Position numbers and translations under genes: made by a program
Shown here: positions 51,695 to 62,100 of the stretch, in pieces
How the letters are laid out: each line of letters begins with the position of its first letter
How positions within the stretch are numbered: the first letter of the stretch is position 1
The notes under the pieces: model-generated
Databases searched by the model: none
Told to the model about the DNA's origin: nothing
Seen by the model: only the letters and a program-made list of their open reading frames with translations
Assembly: GCF_000090795.2 (NCBI RefSeq)
Contig: NW_003546380.1
Span: forward strand, 140,487-204,486
Length of the DNA: 64,000 nt
Origin: Amphimedon queenslandica
Taxonomy: Eukaryota; Porifera; Demospongiae; Haplosclerida; Niphatidae
Direction: 5' to 3'

Positions 51695-53883
51695 TCCCCC
51701 TCCCCATTGACCAGCTGTGTTCTACATGTAGCTCTCTATTCTCAATCAATCATAAGGACAGCCCACAGCTATATACTGACAAAGGGCTTAGCTTCACCAT
51801 AGCCAGCCTCTACTCCCAAGCACAAAAACCAGGCCACTCCCAGTCTTTCAATACTCACTACACAGTTTTGACTAAATAGCTAAGACCAGTATTCATCGAA
51901 TATTAATGATAACTCACATCTCTGTTGCTAGAGGAGGCTTTCTTGTCCCGTTTGGAGGATGAGGACTCTCTATGCTGCTTAGATCTAGGGAAGAAGAGGA
52001 GGAGAGAAAATGGAGGAAGCGAAAGGAGAATAAGAGCATTGTAAGAAGAAGGTGAAAGGAGAGAAGGAAAGAGGAAGAGATAGGGTTTAGTAAAAATATG
52101 ACACAATATGATATTACAGAGTATAGCTAATTGTGATTAGCTTGTTTGTATACAACAAATAAAGAGTAATCATGACACTTACTGATTCACTAATTATTGG
52201 TACAACAAAAAAATCTTTTACCAAAAATAATGAGATACATGTACATGTATGTGCATGCATGCATGTGCATATAAACCATACAGTTATACGTGTACATGTA
52301 CTTATATGTACATGAAGGTTTGTGTGCAAATACAATCAGATCAATGTACACGTACATGTACATGTACACAGTAAACATGCAGGTTCTTTGTAAAAAAATG
52401 AGGCTTATGGTGTCTTTCAACTTCATGCTATGACCTCAAAACTCTCTCTTAAAATCGTTTTACTTCCTTAATGAGCAAAATCATTCCTTAATAGTGACAA
52501 TTCCACCAACCAAACAGGAAGCTTCATCGACAAATCATCGTACAAAATTACAAATACCAACGTGAATGGCTTCAAGAGGATACAAATGTACATGTACATG
52601 TACTTGTAAAATTGATAAAAAGATAATGTAATATCATACATGCATTAAATGTAATTGTATTACAATTATAAAAATGCATTTTGGATCAAATCGCTCATAC
52701 CGCCGTAGGCCAACTTTTCGTTTCTATTATTACATACAGCAAATGGCAAACACATGTACATGTACATGTACAGTACATGTATTGATAATAAGATAATACT
52801 CATGTATAGTTATTAGCCATAAATAGAAAGTTTTGGACTTGAATGTATTACCAGCTGTTAATTAATAAGGAGGCCAAGTTTCAATTTTATTATAACAAGA
52901 GTGAATGAATCCTACATATACTACAGCAACAAAACTGTACTTCATCCATAGTATAGGTACAGACTTTCTTCATTTGCTTCATTTACACGCTGCACATGTA
53001 CATGTACATGTAGATGTGTGTACAGTAGACATTACATGTTTATTAGACGATAGAGTTTCCCCTAGCATTTGGTATAGACGGAGTATAAGGATCGCAATGT
53101 AATAATGTAATAATTTCATTTGTTGTAACCACAACACACACACATAAAGAAATGAATAACAACAGGACACAAAAGTAGAGGGAGAGGGAGAGAGAGAGGG
53201 GGGAGGGAGAAAGAGAGGGAGGAGGGAGAGGGAGGGAGGGAGGGGAGAGGGAGGGAGAGGGGAGAGGGAGGGAGGGAGGGGAGAGGGAGGGAGAGGAGAG
53301 GGAGTATAGAACAAGAAAGTACAAAGGGAAGAGATAAAAGACAGACAGAAAGACATTAGAAGGTGATAGACAGAAAGACATTAGAAGGTGATAAACAGAG
53401 AGACAGGCAGGTGGGACCAAAATGAAAGGTTTAGAAGAAGGAGGACCCCATTACCCAACCACACACACATGCATCAAATAACACACAAAGATTATATAGC
53501 CATAATGTTTAACAATTAAACAACTCGCAACACAAATCCAACACAGACCAATGATTTCTGACATATTTTCTCACAAGACAATCTACAACGAGTTGTTGTT
53601 TGTGTGTGTGTGTGTGTGATTGTGTATGCTGAGACTGCAGTGTTGGCAAATAATGAAAAGGAAAAGAGCAGCTGCTTTAAAAATAGCAGAGAGAGAGAGA
53701 GAGTAAAGTGAGCACAATTCAGGGTACGTACTGTAAAAACTGAACTGAACCCTTAAGACAATAACTGACAGTTTGGTTACATTGCAAGAGTAAACACGGA
53801 GAAAGAACATGTGTACATGTAAGCATGTAAGCCATTAGAAAAAGGGAAAGAGAGAGAGAGAAAGAGCTAGTGAACTCTATCTA

Positions 53884-53926
<43 letters not shown>

Positions 53927-56300
53927 GACACAAGCGGGCGCACAAAACCAATGTTTATTCAATATAATGACTATGTGAATGTTTTGCCTAAAAAGACAAC
54001 CCACAGTTTATCAAGAGATCAACTCTAACCACTAGAATCAACATGCAGTTTCAGGATATGCAGAAATACGGCCACACACATAATAAAGCAACCCAATGCA
54101 ATACAGTACAGAAATTGCATATGTGTAAATGTACATTTTATACATGTACAGTACTGGTTTTATAGTATACTGTACACTGTATTACACCACACACTATTGT
54201 AATACTAATAGTAGGAAAAATACATGCATAAGAACACTGTAAAGTCTACTATGTGTAATTCTTACTGCCATGAGTTAATGTTAAAAGTAGATGTACAATG
54301 TACATGTACATGGATGTACTCTCATACACTTTTTCTTAATTGTTGGCTTGCAAATCCTTCGGTAAAGAGTGTTAGTTTTATAGTGAGTTACAGTGATCAA
54401 TAGAGGACATTAAAATCAAGTGCATTATGTCTATAGAGAACTACATGTCTCTGTACATGGACACCATGATGTAAAAATAAATGGAATAAATGATGACAAA
54501 GTCTTGTTAACAAATGTGCTTGTACAGGTACATGTAATAATGGTCTGTTTATTTTATTTATTTCCCTTCTCTTCTCTCTATAGTGCAGCTCTCCTCACAC
54601 TCCATCAGTCATATTCTGAGTACAGTTATGATAATAACTTACATAGAAAAATGACATCATCTTACAGCAAGTGTTCCTTTTAAATCCCTCTTACTCAAAA
54701 TTTACTATAGTTTAAGGGACTCCCTCTCCCTCCCTCTCACACCTTCTCTCTTAAGTAAACAGTTAATATAGAGACAGCTATAGCTCTCTGTACAGTCACT
54801 AATAAGCACTTGCTAATGTGCCATACCACCATGAATGAAGAGTAAATTGATAGATAAGACAAACAACTCCAGGTTGCATGGCAACAGATAGAGAGCAAAA
54901 CAGGCACTATGGTAATAATGCATTAGAGCAAAACATAATATTTGGAGGAGATGGCACTGAAAGATACTTTCAAGGGGAAGTTGTACAGGGCTATGTAATT
55001 ACTTCTGATGTCATGTACTTGTCAGTGACAAGCACCCAATGGCAGCAGCTGTGTATGACTAAGATCTGAAATAACAACATTCACTACATACATGTATACA
55101 GGCACAGTATGAGGTCCATGCACATACATGTATTAGAGGGTTGTATAAATAAGGGTGGATTGGGTATTGCATGGTGGGAGAGATGAATCTCTTTCTGGAG
55201 GGAAATGGAACTGATTAAGTAATCCGATACACAAAGAAAGCAGAAGGAAAGAAGGATATTGAATAGAAAGGAAGAGGGAGAAGCTATAAAGAGAGAGAGA
55301 GGGGGGTGTATGTGTAAAAGAAATTGAGGGTGCATGGTCAATTAGGCACAGGTGTATATACTGTTCAGTCCTCCCCAACAATACACCAGCTGCAATAAAA
55401 CACATTAACACTTGACGCATTCTCCATAGGCGCATGCACAACAACTACAACTTGATATCAGAGTATGACTATGGAGTATATACACATGCATGCATATGTA
55501 TAATAAGTCACTAGGCATACCAATGGCTATGCAGCAATGACTTTGGTCAAGCATGGAGTTAAGACAAAGTGGGGTATGCACGCATGCTGGAATATGTACT
55601 ACGCCTACGCCGACAATTTTAAAATAATTTACTGCTTTACACGTTTAAGAATTCCTCATTGAAAACATTATATACTTTTTGCCATAATGAAATAATGTTG
55701 ACACATGTTTATCAGTAGGGCCTGTTTGCAAATATAAACAAAACTACAAAACATTAAGAGAGAGGGAGGGAGGGAGGGAGGAAGCATTAACATGAGATAA
55801 AAGGAGAGGGCATTTTACCCCAAATACCATTTTATTCCAAATACATGTACATGTACATAAAGTCATTACATAGTTACATGTAGATACATGCATTTACATA
55901 CAAGTACATGTAAATGAACAGATGTACTTGCAGAAAGCAACAATGAAAATGACAATTGAAAGAGAGAGAGAGAAATAGAGACATGATGTAGAGAATAAAG
56001 ATATAAATTGAGAGTAAAAACAAAATGAAAGTGGTCAAAGGATGAGGGGAAATAGCAAAGACATGAAAGAAAGGATAAACATCAAAGACTATATACTACA
56101 TACACAGATGCACCATCATATTAACAACCCAACATGCAGTGATGGGGCAAAAGTACACCATAACTTGAATATCAAGAGCTAATTTCAAATATAAATCTTG
56201 AATGAAGACCTTTATTTATGGTTACTCGAAGCGCTATTGCACATTAGCGAAGGATGCAGTAAAAGATATCCGCTCAAACTCACCTCTTACTGCTCTCCAT
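24133..56300 (-). CDS. AFF: AF4/FMR2 (AFF/lilliputian) family protein, super elongation complex scaffold
   Basis: Twenty-two exons join in phase on the minus strand: 56300-56284 (ATG), 51984-51918, 48659-48606, 48385-48356, 48143-47544, 47127-46963, 46782-46745, 46241-46061, 44264-43509, 42299-42246, 41970-41924, 41863-41732, 41391-41319, 39817-39740, 39622-39498, 39241-39175, 39058-39026, 38125-38018, 37889-37769, 34358-33703, 25712-25472, 25170 on. In-frame stop at 24626 gives 1395 residues; proline-rich coding continues in another frame to 24133. Seen: an N-terminal APRFGNLIP...DEL...NILGDY segment like the P-TEFb-binding helix region, LIHLPPFITPIHTPCK like the ELL-binding segment, acidic serine runs, ELVVQISLAKVEVPQ like the AF9/ENL-binding strand, and the C-terminal homology domain (YYERARSLKREADSL, AYKIYSDIVNMVKYC, LLWRMYTLRQYNV, residues about 714-950). 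AFF proteins bring P-TEFb, ELL and AF9/ENL to RNA polymerase II in the nucleus. The last three exons extend beyond known AFF proteins; assigning them here is less certain. Confidence 0.85.
25252..25443. mobile_element. MITE, family M3 (GTACAAGATAATTTATTGG ends)
   Basis: Terminal inverted repeats GTACAAGATAATTTATTGGC and CCAATAAATCATCTTGTAC bound about 190 bp of AT-rich sequence with GCCAATxxxAAAATTxxCC phrases. It lies in the intron between the last two AFF exons. Confidence 0.75.
25813..26033. mobile_element. MITE, family M4 (ATACCTTAAGCCTACTATT ends), copy 1
   Basis: Ends ATACCTTAAGCCTACTATTT and AATAGTAGGCTTAAGGTAT are inverted repeats, extended by GCGTCTACTAAATTTAGC and GCTAAAATTAGTAGACGC. 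A nearly identical copy in inverted orientation is at 58083-58305. Confidence 0.9.
26940..27280. repeat. Fragment of a pogo/Tc1-like non-autonomous element
   Basis: Contains TACAGTGGTACCACTAC, TCTGTTATACAGAGGCATCC, TCCATTAAATGGAGGTGTCT and GTCCGTTAAGAGAGGCTA. These are phrases typical of mariner/pogo MITEs and related to the element at 44641-45000. Interrupted by TACATG tracts; boundaries are vague. Confidence 0.5.
27482..27745. other. Assembly gap (264 N)
   Basis: Run of N inside the 8-kb AFF intron. Any frame crossing it is an artefact. Confidence 1.
28067..28420. repeat. Tandem repeat, about 110 bp x 3
   Basis: Three units begin at about 28067, 28181 and 28289 with ATCTGCCTGGATACCA. Each ends with ATTACAAAGGTCGTAGTGAC and CAGCxTACATGTA. 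Minor differences between units. Confidence 0.85.
29005..29240. mobile_element. MITE, family M5, copy 2
   Basis: Starts GTGACCATAATTGACAAAGG and ends CTTTTGTCAATTATGGTCAC. The interior is the inverted counterpart of 15763-15997 (TATCAACCTGTGAGTGCT, GGAGTAATTTTATGATAAAT, GGAGCTCAGGAAGTTGGAT). Confidence 0.88.
31999..32028. repeat. (GT)n microsatellite
   Basis: Fourteen or more GT dinucleotides in the large AFF intron. Confidence 0.95.
33152..33215. repeat. Compound (CT)n(CA)n microsatellite
   Basis: A CT tract directly followed by an ACAC tract and then CTCTCT again, in the large AFF intron. Confidence 0.9.
34359..37768. other. 3.4-kb AFF intron
   Basis: Contains (AAT)n runs at 34570-34624 and 34785-34811, (CT)n at 35142-35174 and 36237-36330, CA repeats at 36776-36794, and a small open frame on the minus strand (36872-37006, listed separately). 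No other exon is apparent. Confidence 0.55.
36872..37006 (-). CDS. Small open reading frame, 44 residues, hypothetical
   Basis: ATG at 37006 to TAG at 36872, reading MAPKSKGRRAKFDSAVTI then SLKVDSARYKWKGGKPNW and VTRLTQA. The start is lysine- and arginine-rich, and codon choice looks like that of neighbouring exons. It lies inside an AFF intron on the same strand. No homologue is recognised. It could be an alternative first exon, a microprotein or chance. Confidence 0.25.
   Translation of the reverse strand: MAPKSKGRRAKFDSAVTIVSLKVDSARYKWKGGKPNWVTRLTQA
37940..37949. other. Assembly gap (10 N)
   Basis: Ten N beside a long GA tract (37950-38006), just downstream of the donor of AFF exon 38125-38018. 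Confidence 1.
40377..40717 (+). CDS. Probable small two-exon gene nested in an AFF intron
   Basis: On the strand opposite AFF. Exon 1 is 40377-40483 (MTAMLQCYIRGTPAEHERDT, then FYTHPDKEAFELCTF). A 47-nt intron with GTAATG donor and CATAG acceptor spans 40484-40530. Exon 2 is 40531-40717 (NDKQQNEESTQDYTTC, RKWKQLHWNLKNVSTSL, MKHYNDIHRDMADILAIL, stop). The join keeps one frame and gives 97 residues. The second exon looks helical and amphipathic. I do not recognise the family. Exon 2 is also open upstream to an ATG at 40523, so an unspliced 64-residue product is possible. A 21-bp direct repeat containing GCAGCTGCAAAAATAACACG at 40190-40235 lies upstream. Coding status is inferred from frame and splice signals only. 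Confidence 0.4.
41433..41635. mobile_element. MITE, family M6 (TACCTTAAGGTTACTTTTAA ends)
   Basis: Ends TACCTTAAGGTTACTTTTAA and TTAAAAGTCACTCTAAGGTA are imperfect inverted repeats. The interior has inverted GCGGGTACTATTAATTGCGA and AATTTAGTACCAGCAATT. It lies in an AFF intron beside the first CHD exon. Confidence 0.75.
42345..43330. repeat. Satellite family B array, about five units
   Basis: Units of about 180 bp share GTACTATAGTACAGGGACTT, TGGCCCAATTTTGGAGCAAC, TTTGATTGGAATCAGCTCAA, ACTTTCTACACAACATAAAA and ATTTTGGCAAAATTTGG. It fills the AFF intron between exons 43509 and 42299. Confidence 0.92.
44265..46060. other. 1.8-kb AFF intron
   Basis: Contains the pogo-like MITE (44641-45000) and repeated TACATGTACATG tracts near 45115, 45375, 45415 and 45515. 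No exon seen. Confidence 0.6.
44641..45000. mobile_element. Pogo/Tc1-mariner-type MITE
   Basis: 360 bp with ends TACAGTCAAACCTCTCTAAG and TTAGAGAAGTTTGACTGTA, flanked by TA. Internal TATACAGAGGTGTCC and TATAGAGAGGTGTCC phrases repeat. The CAGTCAAACCTCTCT terminus is widespread in invertebrate pogo-like MITEs. No transposase frame. Confidence 0.85.
48386..48440. repeat. (GA)n microsatellite
   Basis: Twenty-five or more GA dinucleotides. On the minus strand this is the CT-rich polypyrimidine tract of the acceptor for AFF exon 48385-48356. Confidence 0.9.
48660..51917. other. 3.3-kb AFF intron
   Basis: One reversed satellite-B unit (48690-48815), (GA)n and (GACA)n tracts (49140-49185, 49395-49540), TACATG tracts (49620-50390), a 10-N gap at 50556-50565 beside a GA tract, and a CT tract (51604-51700). 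No supported exon. Confidence 0.6.
50556..50565. other. Assembly gap (10 N)
   Basis: Ten N adjacent to a GA-rich low-complexity tract, as at 37940. Confidence 1.
51985..56283. other. 4.3-kb first AFF intron
   Basis: Low-complexity rich: GA tract 53175-53305, CT/CA tract 53880-53925, many TACATGTACATG tracts, GA tracts near 55740-55790 and 55960. Several weak frames exist (for example 54878-55069), but none has support. Confidence 0.55.
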
Positions 56301-56677
56301 ATCTCCAATGGAGCTTTCTCCAGTGGTGGGCTCCTGCCGCTTGAGCGAGTGTGATAAAGGAGGAGGAGGAGGGAGAGAATGAGAGTAGAGAACAAGTATT
56401 CTGTTCCGCTGGTCTGCTGCTGGTTGTGGTACTGCTACGAGTTAGCATGGAACGGGACGGCTCTGACTTCTCTTGGTAGACGAGGAGAAAAAGGAAAAAG
56501 AGAAGGAAAGAGAGAGAGTAGAAAGGAGTAGAAGATTGAAAGAATAGAGTGAAGAATACAGAATGGGGAAGCTCCTGTCAATCACTCAGCAAATTAATTA
56601 ACCACACCCACACGATGGGTTAGCAGGCGTGGTCGTTTTAACTTTGACCACACCCTTGTCACCTTTTTTTGCAAAGA
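56301..56677. promoter_or_regulatory. Divergent promoter region between AFF and FAXDC2-like copy 1
   Basis: Only 377 bp separate the AFF start codon (56300, minus) from the hydroxylase start codon (56678, plus). The interval holds the 5' UTRs of both. It includes a GA/CT-rich stretch (56355-56380, 56480-56530) and no obvious TATA box. A shared bidirectional promoter is inferred from spacing. Confidence 0.45.
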
Positions 56678-58852
56678 ATGAAGGTAACAAAACAAAATTT
56701 ACATGTATATATTTTCGTTGTATCTTTTCCACCTTTTTGCCTATTCAGTTTTGTGTAGCAGCACCACTAGAAGCTACCAAGAAAGGGATATTCATTCTCA
56801 GTACAGCTTTGATAGTGTTTGTGGCAATCAGCAACTCACTACAATGGTAAAATGGCATATATTATTAGTACTAGATTTTAACTGGTCTTATAGGCACATG
56901 GAAGAGTTTTGGGGTGCATCTAAAGCTTTCTTTGTCGAGAAATGGGCGTATATTTATTACAATTTCGGTTATGAGAATTTTTTCGTTATGTACATCCTGG
57001 GTAAGTTGAATTCTCCTCTCTTTCTTTTTATCGATTTTTAATCCACATTTAGGGACATCTATATACGGCCTTGTCGTTTATACTTTTATTAATATGTTAT
57101 TTGGTTTTGTCGATGTCACTGGAAGGCCTCAAATATTCAAGAAATACAAGATTCAAGATACCAAGAATTTTCCTGTAAGAACGAAAATTGGTATAATTTT
57201 GAATGTGATACCCACAGTCCTTAGCCATATTTTAAAATCTACCATTCTTTATATCCATTTTTGCATCAATTATTATCAGTTTTGCATCATAGTTTTTCTC
57301 TATTTTTATCTCTTTCTCCAGGTTGATCCTGCTAAATACAAGAAATGTCTCCAAGTTGTGACTTTTAATTCTCTCCTCATCGGTCCTCTCTTCCTTGTAG
57401 TATCCTCCCCCATTGCTTACTGGCGGGGACTCAATTGTGGCTACCAGCTGCCAACATTCCCTCAAGTTATCTGCCAGCTGATAGTATTCACTGTATCTGT
57501 TGAAACGGGATTCTATTACATGCACAGGTTCTTAATACCATATAGTGTTTTTTTTTGAGGATTTTTAAAGATTTGCGAAATTAAATCCCATGAAAATTAA
57601 TTTAATACGGTACAAGATGGCAGAATAGTGGAAATTTGCAAAATTAATTTCGTTAACCTCCGGATACAGGTTATTTGCAAAAAATTATTATCCTCGAAAA
57701 AAACATGATATACCACTTTTACTTGGTGATTTACAACTTTTACCTTCTCTCTCTCTCCCATCTCTTTCTTTTTTTCTAGATTATTTCATCACCGGTCTCT
57801 TTATTCTCGTATACACAAAATCCATCACGAGTGGACAGCTCCTATCAGCCTAGCCTCCGTCTATTGTCACCCAATTGAGCACTTTTGCTGTAATATTTTC
57901 CCGATAATGCTCGGTCCTATAATCTTGGGTACCTGGTTTAGCAACCATCTTTCAGCAGTTTGGTTGTGGGTGGCGATTGCTATCGTCAATACCACGTTTT
58001 CTCATTGCGGCTATCACCTGCCTTTCTTGTCATCGCCCGAGGGACATGACTTCCATCACAGCAAGTAAGTTTGCATGGTTTATATACCTTAAGCCTACTA
58101 TTATTTGTGTCTACTAATTTTAGCGAAATCAGCAAAAGTCATGTTTAGCGTTACTAATTTTAGCGTTTTTAACCAAATTAACTATAAATAATAACCATTG
58201 TAATGAATAATAATTATTTTGGCGTCTATTTAATTTAGTGGTTTAAAGCTCTCTCGCTAATATAGCTAAATTTAGTAGACGCTAAAAATAGTAGGCTTAG
58301 GGCATGTAGGAAATTGAATGTACTAAATGAGAATTTAGTAGCGATTCTGGTCAAATGTTAGGAATTCAAAATTTACTGTTTATTATTTGAAGATATGCAC
58401 AAAAAATGTTTTACCGTATAGCGGGTATATTTCGTCTGGGAAAATGTTCGTTCTAAGCAGGATTAGAAATTTTTGTTCATTTTATTTTCGTTCTGAGCAG
58501 CCATTTTGCACACGTGGCATTGAGGAAACGCCCTTTTCGTTTGGAAAATGTTTGTTCCAAAAGGAATGAGAACGAAAAGAACGAAATTAAACTCGAACGG
58601 AATATACCCGCTATATGGTATGAGATATAAAGTGAACTGTAACAATATTTGATCCTTTAATCCACCTATAATCATCATTCTTATTCTCATAGGTTTAATC
58701 AGAACTTTGGTGTATTGGGTATACTTGACAGACTACATGGAACAGATAACGTATTTGTTAACAGCATTGAACACAAGAGGCACTTTATATTACTGGGACT
58801 CTCATCAGCTAAAGAATTAGTACCAGACGATAAGAAAATGGCAATGGATTAG
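56678..58852 (+). CDS. FAXDC2-like fatty acid/sterol hydroxylase superfamily protein, copy 1
   Basis: Seven exons in phase: 56678-56683 (ATG AAG), 56749-56846, 56894-57000, 57053-57174, 57322-57527, 57780-58064, 58693-58852 (TAG); 327 residues. It shows the three histidine boxes of di-iron membrane hydroxylases: HRLFHH split across the exon 5/6 border, HKIHHEW and HDFHH, plus EWTAPISLASVYCHPIEH, HCGYHLPFL and GVLGILDRLHGTD, close to animal FAXDC2. Hydrophobic helices occur at about residues 18-36, 65-90, 130-155 and 225-255. The family oxidises methyl or alkyl carbons of sterols and lipids in the ER using two histidine-bound irons; the substrate here is unknown. Start chosen because copy 2 begins with the same tiny ATG-AAG exon. 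Confidence 0.88.
58083..58305. mobile_element. MITE, family M4, copy 2
   Basis: Inverted counterpart of 25813-26033, with ends ATACCTTAAGCCTACTATTA and AATAGTAGGCTTAGGGCAT. It lies in the last intron of FAXDC2-like copy 1. Confidence 0.9.
58412..58620. mobile_element. MITE, family M2 (TACCGTATAGCGGGTATATT ends)
   Basis: Ends TACCGTATAGCGGGTATATT and GAATATACCCGCTATATGGTA are inverted. The interior has GAAAATGTTCGTTC and GAACGAAAAGAACG in opposite orientation. It lies in the same intron as the M4 copy. The GTATAGCGGG start resembles family M1. Confidence 0.8.
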
Positions 58853-59100
58853 AGTAGTATTTATATTTTTATTAGTCAGGTTGTCTGTGTTTATTTATAA
58901 TTATTATATTGTCTGTCAGTGTGATTTTCATTTATAAGTTGTGCGTTGAAAATTTGAAATCAATCAATTTGGGGGGAGGTTTATTACTTCCCGTTTCATT
59001 AATTAAAATTTTTGGCATTATCCTTTCGGTATACTTCGAGGGTTACTTCTCTATCGTTTCAAAAATAGGGTAGTCTTCTGTATTATAAAGCCGGACAACT

Positions 59101-62100
59101 ATGAAGGTGAAATTTGTTAATTTACAAGTTTTATTCATCCTTCTTCTCCATCAGTTCCGTGAGAGGATAACAGGGGCACTAGAAGCTACCAAGAAAGGGA
59201 TATTCATTCTGAGTACAGCTTTGATAGTGTTTGTGGCAATCAGCAACTCACTATTATGGTAAAGAAATAGCTAGGAATATGTGTTTAGGGCATCTTCACA
59301 TTGACAATTAATACAAGAATGCTGAAATATAAAATGTTATATAATAGCAGCATTCCAGTATCTATGATAGCAGCCATTGTAGATATATCTACTGATCTAC
59401 ATGACAGTGTTGCATGGTTACATACTACCTGATACTGATATCTATATACTTACGATGAATCATTCACATATTTGGGGTAGTACATCAATTATTAACAGTA
59501 AAGACAAATGTCAGTTTTAGATTGAGAATTGAATTTATGTAAGCAATTGAAAGTAAAAGCTATGCATGTACATGTACGTAGTACACACGTATATTTCATT
59601 TGAATCACACCTCCATTTAATGATACACATGTGGGAGTTGAGAATGATGCAATACTCATTTACCTTGTAAGATCTAAAATATTGATAGCATGCTATTAAT
59701 GGTTTTGTGGTTTGTCAGAATGTTAATTAACAATTTACTAAATAACAATAATAGCTTGTTGTTGATGATGTTAGCAAATTGAAATTACGAATCACTCATT
59801 ATTATTTATCATAGGCATATGGAAGAGTTTTGGGGTGCGTCTAAAGCTTTCTTTGTTGAGAAATGGGCGTATATCTATTACAATTTCGGTTATGAGAATT
59901 TTTTCATGATGTACATCCTGGGTAAGACGAGTTCTCTGTCCTAAATTATTATAACAATCAATAATATTCTAGGGACTTCTGTTGTTGGATCGATTGCTTA
60001 CATTTCTACGAACCTATTTTTTGGTTTTATTGATCTCAATGCTTCACCTCAGTTTATTAAAAAGTATAAGATACAAGACACAAAGAACTTTCCAGTAAGA
60101 AAGCAAAGAGAATAAGAAATACATATATTGTATATTCATTTGCCTGTTGCTTCAATGTCTATCCTTTCTCAATAGGTTGATCCAGTTAAATATAAAAAGT
60201 GTCTCAAGCTCTCAGTATTCAATAGCTATGTTGTTGGTTTTATCTTCCTAACAGTATCCTCCCCCATTGCTTACTGGCGGGGACTCAGTTGCAGCTATCA
60301 GCTGCCAACATTCCCTCAAGTTATCTGCCAGCTGATAGTATATGCTCTATCAGTTGAGCTAGTGTTCTATTACATGCACAGGTAATCTATTATTATGGAC
60401 TATATACTGTATGGAAGGAAATTTGGAGGTAGTTAAATTTGGCGAATTTGGCGTTTTGATAGCCATTTGCCAAAATAAAAATCCGCCATTTTGAGCCATT
60501 ATATGCATGCTCAATGGCACATGGCCACAAATTCGCCAAATTAAAATTCGCCAATCATCAAAATTTAGCAATTCGCCAAAATTTAGTCCCTCCAAAATAT
60601 CCTTTTGTGTGGTATCACTATTGGTGCTAATACTAATTTGCTTTTCTCTTTCTTCACTACCTTCCTCTCTCTCTCTTTTTTCTAGATTATTTCATCATCG
60701 GTTTCTTTATTCTCGTATACACAAGATCCATCACGAGTGGACAGCTCCTATCAGCCTAGCCTCCGTCTATTGTCATCCGATTGAGCACTTCTTTGTTAAT
60801 TTATTGTCCACTCTATCCGGTCCTCTCATCCTTGGAAGCTACTTCAATAATCACGTTGGATCGGTCTGGCTGTGGGTTGTGATGGCTCTTGTTAATTCAA
60901 CGTACACTCATAGTGGATACCATTTGCCTTTTGTTTCCTCTAACGAAGCACATGACTTCCATCACAGCAGGTCAGTTTATTATGTACAATATGACTAGGA
61001 ATTATAGTAGAATAATGAACTTATTGTTACTCAGAGTGGAATATCATGATTTAAAATAAACAATTCTCTTCGGGCCATTTTTAATAAAATGGTTTGGAGC
61101 AACTTTTAAAATTCATTAAAAATCCAATTTTGATTGGAATCGGTTCAAACTTTCTACATAGCATAAGCACATGTATATGCATCAGAAAATGTAATAAAAG
61201 TGGAGAATTTTTTCTTTTCAATTTTGGTGAAATTTGACCCGAGACCATGTACTATAGTACAGGGACTTTAGCTCAATTTTGGATCAACTTTAAAAATTTG
61301 TAAAAAATCTAATTTTGATCAAAATCAGTTCAAACTTGCTACACAAAATAGGAACATGTATATGTATCAGGGAAAATTTTTTTAAATGGTAAATTTTCTT
61401 CTTTTTAATTTTGGCAAAATTTGACCCGAAACCGTGTGCTATAGTACAGGGACTTTGGCCTGATTTTGGAGCAACTTTAAAAATTCTTTAAAAATCTAAT
61501 TTTGATCAGAATCAATTCAAACTTTTAATACGAAATAGGAACGTGTATATGTGTCAGAAAAAATTTTTAAATTGAGAATTTTCTCCTTTTCAATTTTGGC
61601 AAAATTTGGCCCGAGACCGTATACTATAGTACAGGGACTTTGGCCTGATTTTGGAACAATTTCAAAAATTTGTAAAAAATCTACAATTGATCAAAATTAG
61701 TTCAAACTTGCTACACAAAATAAGAACATGTATATGTATCAGGGAAATTTTTTAAATGGTGAATTTTCTTCTTTTCAATTTTGGCGAAATTTGGCCCGAG
61801 ACCGTGTACTATATAGTACAGGGACTTTGGCCTGATTTTGGAACAACTTTATAAATTTGTAAAAACCTAACTCTACACGACACAAGTACTGTATCAGAAA
61901 AAATTATTAAAATGGAGAATTCTCTCATAGCCATTTTAAATAAAAATACTATTGGTGACTATGTATAGTATAGCTAATCGACTATATTATAGCAGGGGTT
62001 ATGCCAAAATATTACATTTTACTATTACTCCTGATTATTACACTATTCTCATGCTTGATGTATGATGCTGCTGTGATAGTATAAATTAATGCATTCTTCT

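Noticed and set aside
54878-55069. 63-residue plus-strand frame in the first AFF intron
   Set aside because: No splice context, no recognisable motif, and a length expected by chance in 4 kb.
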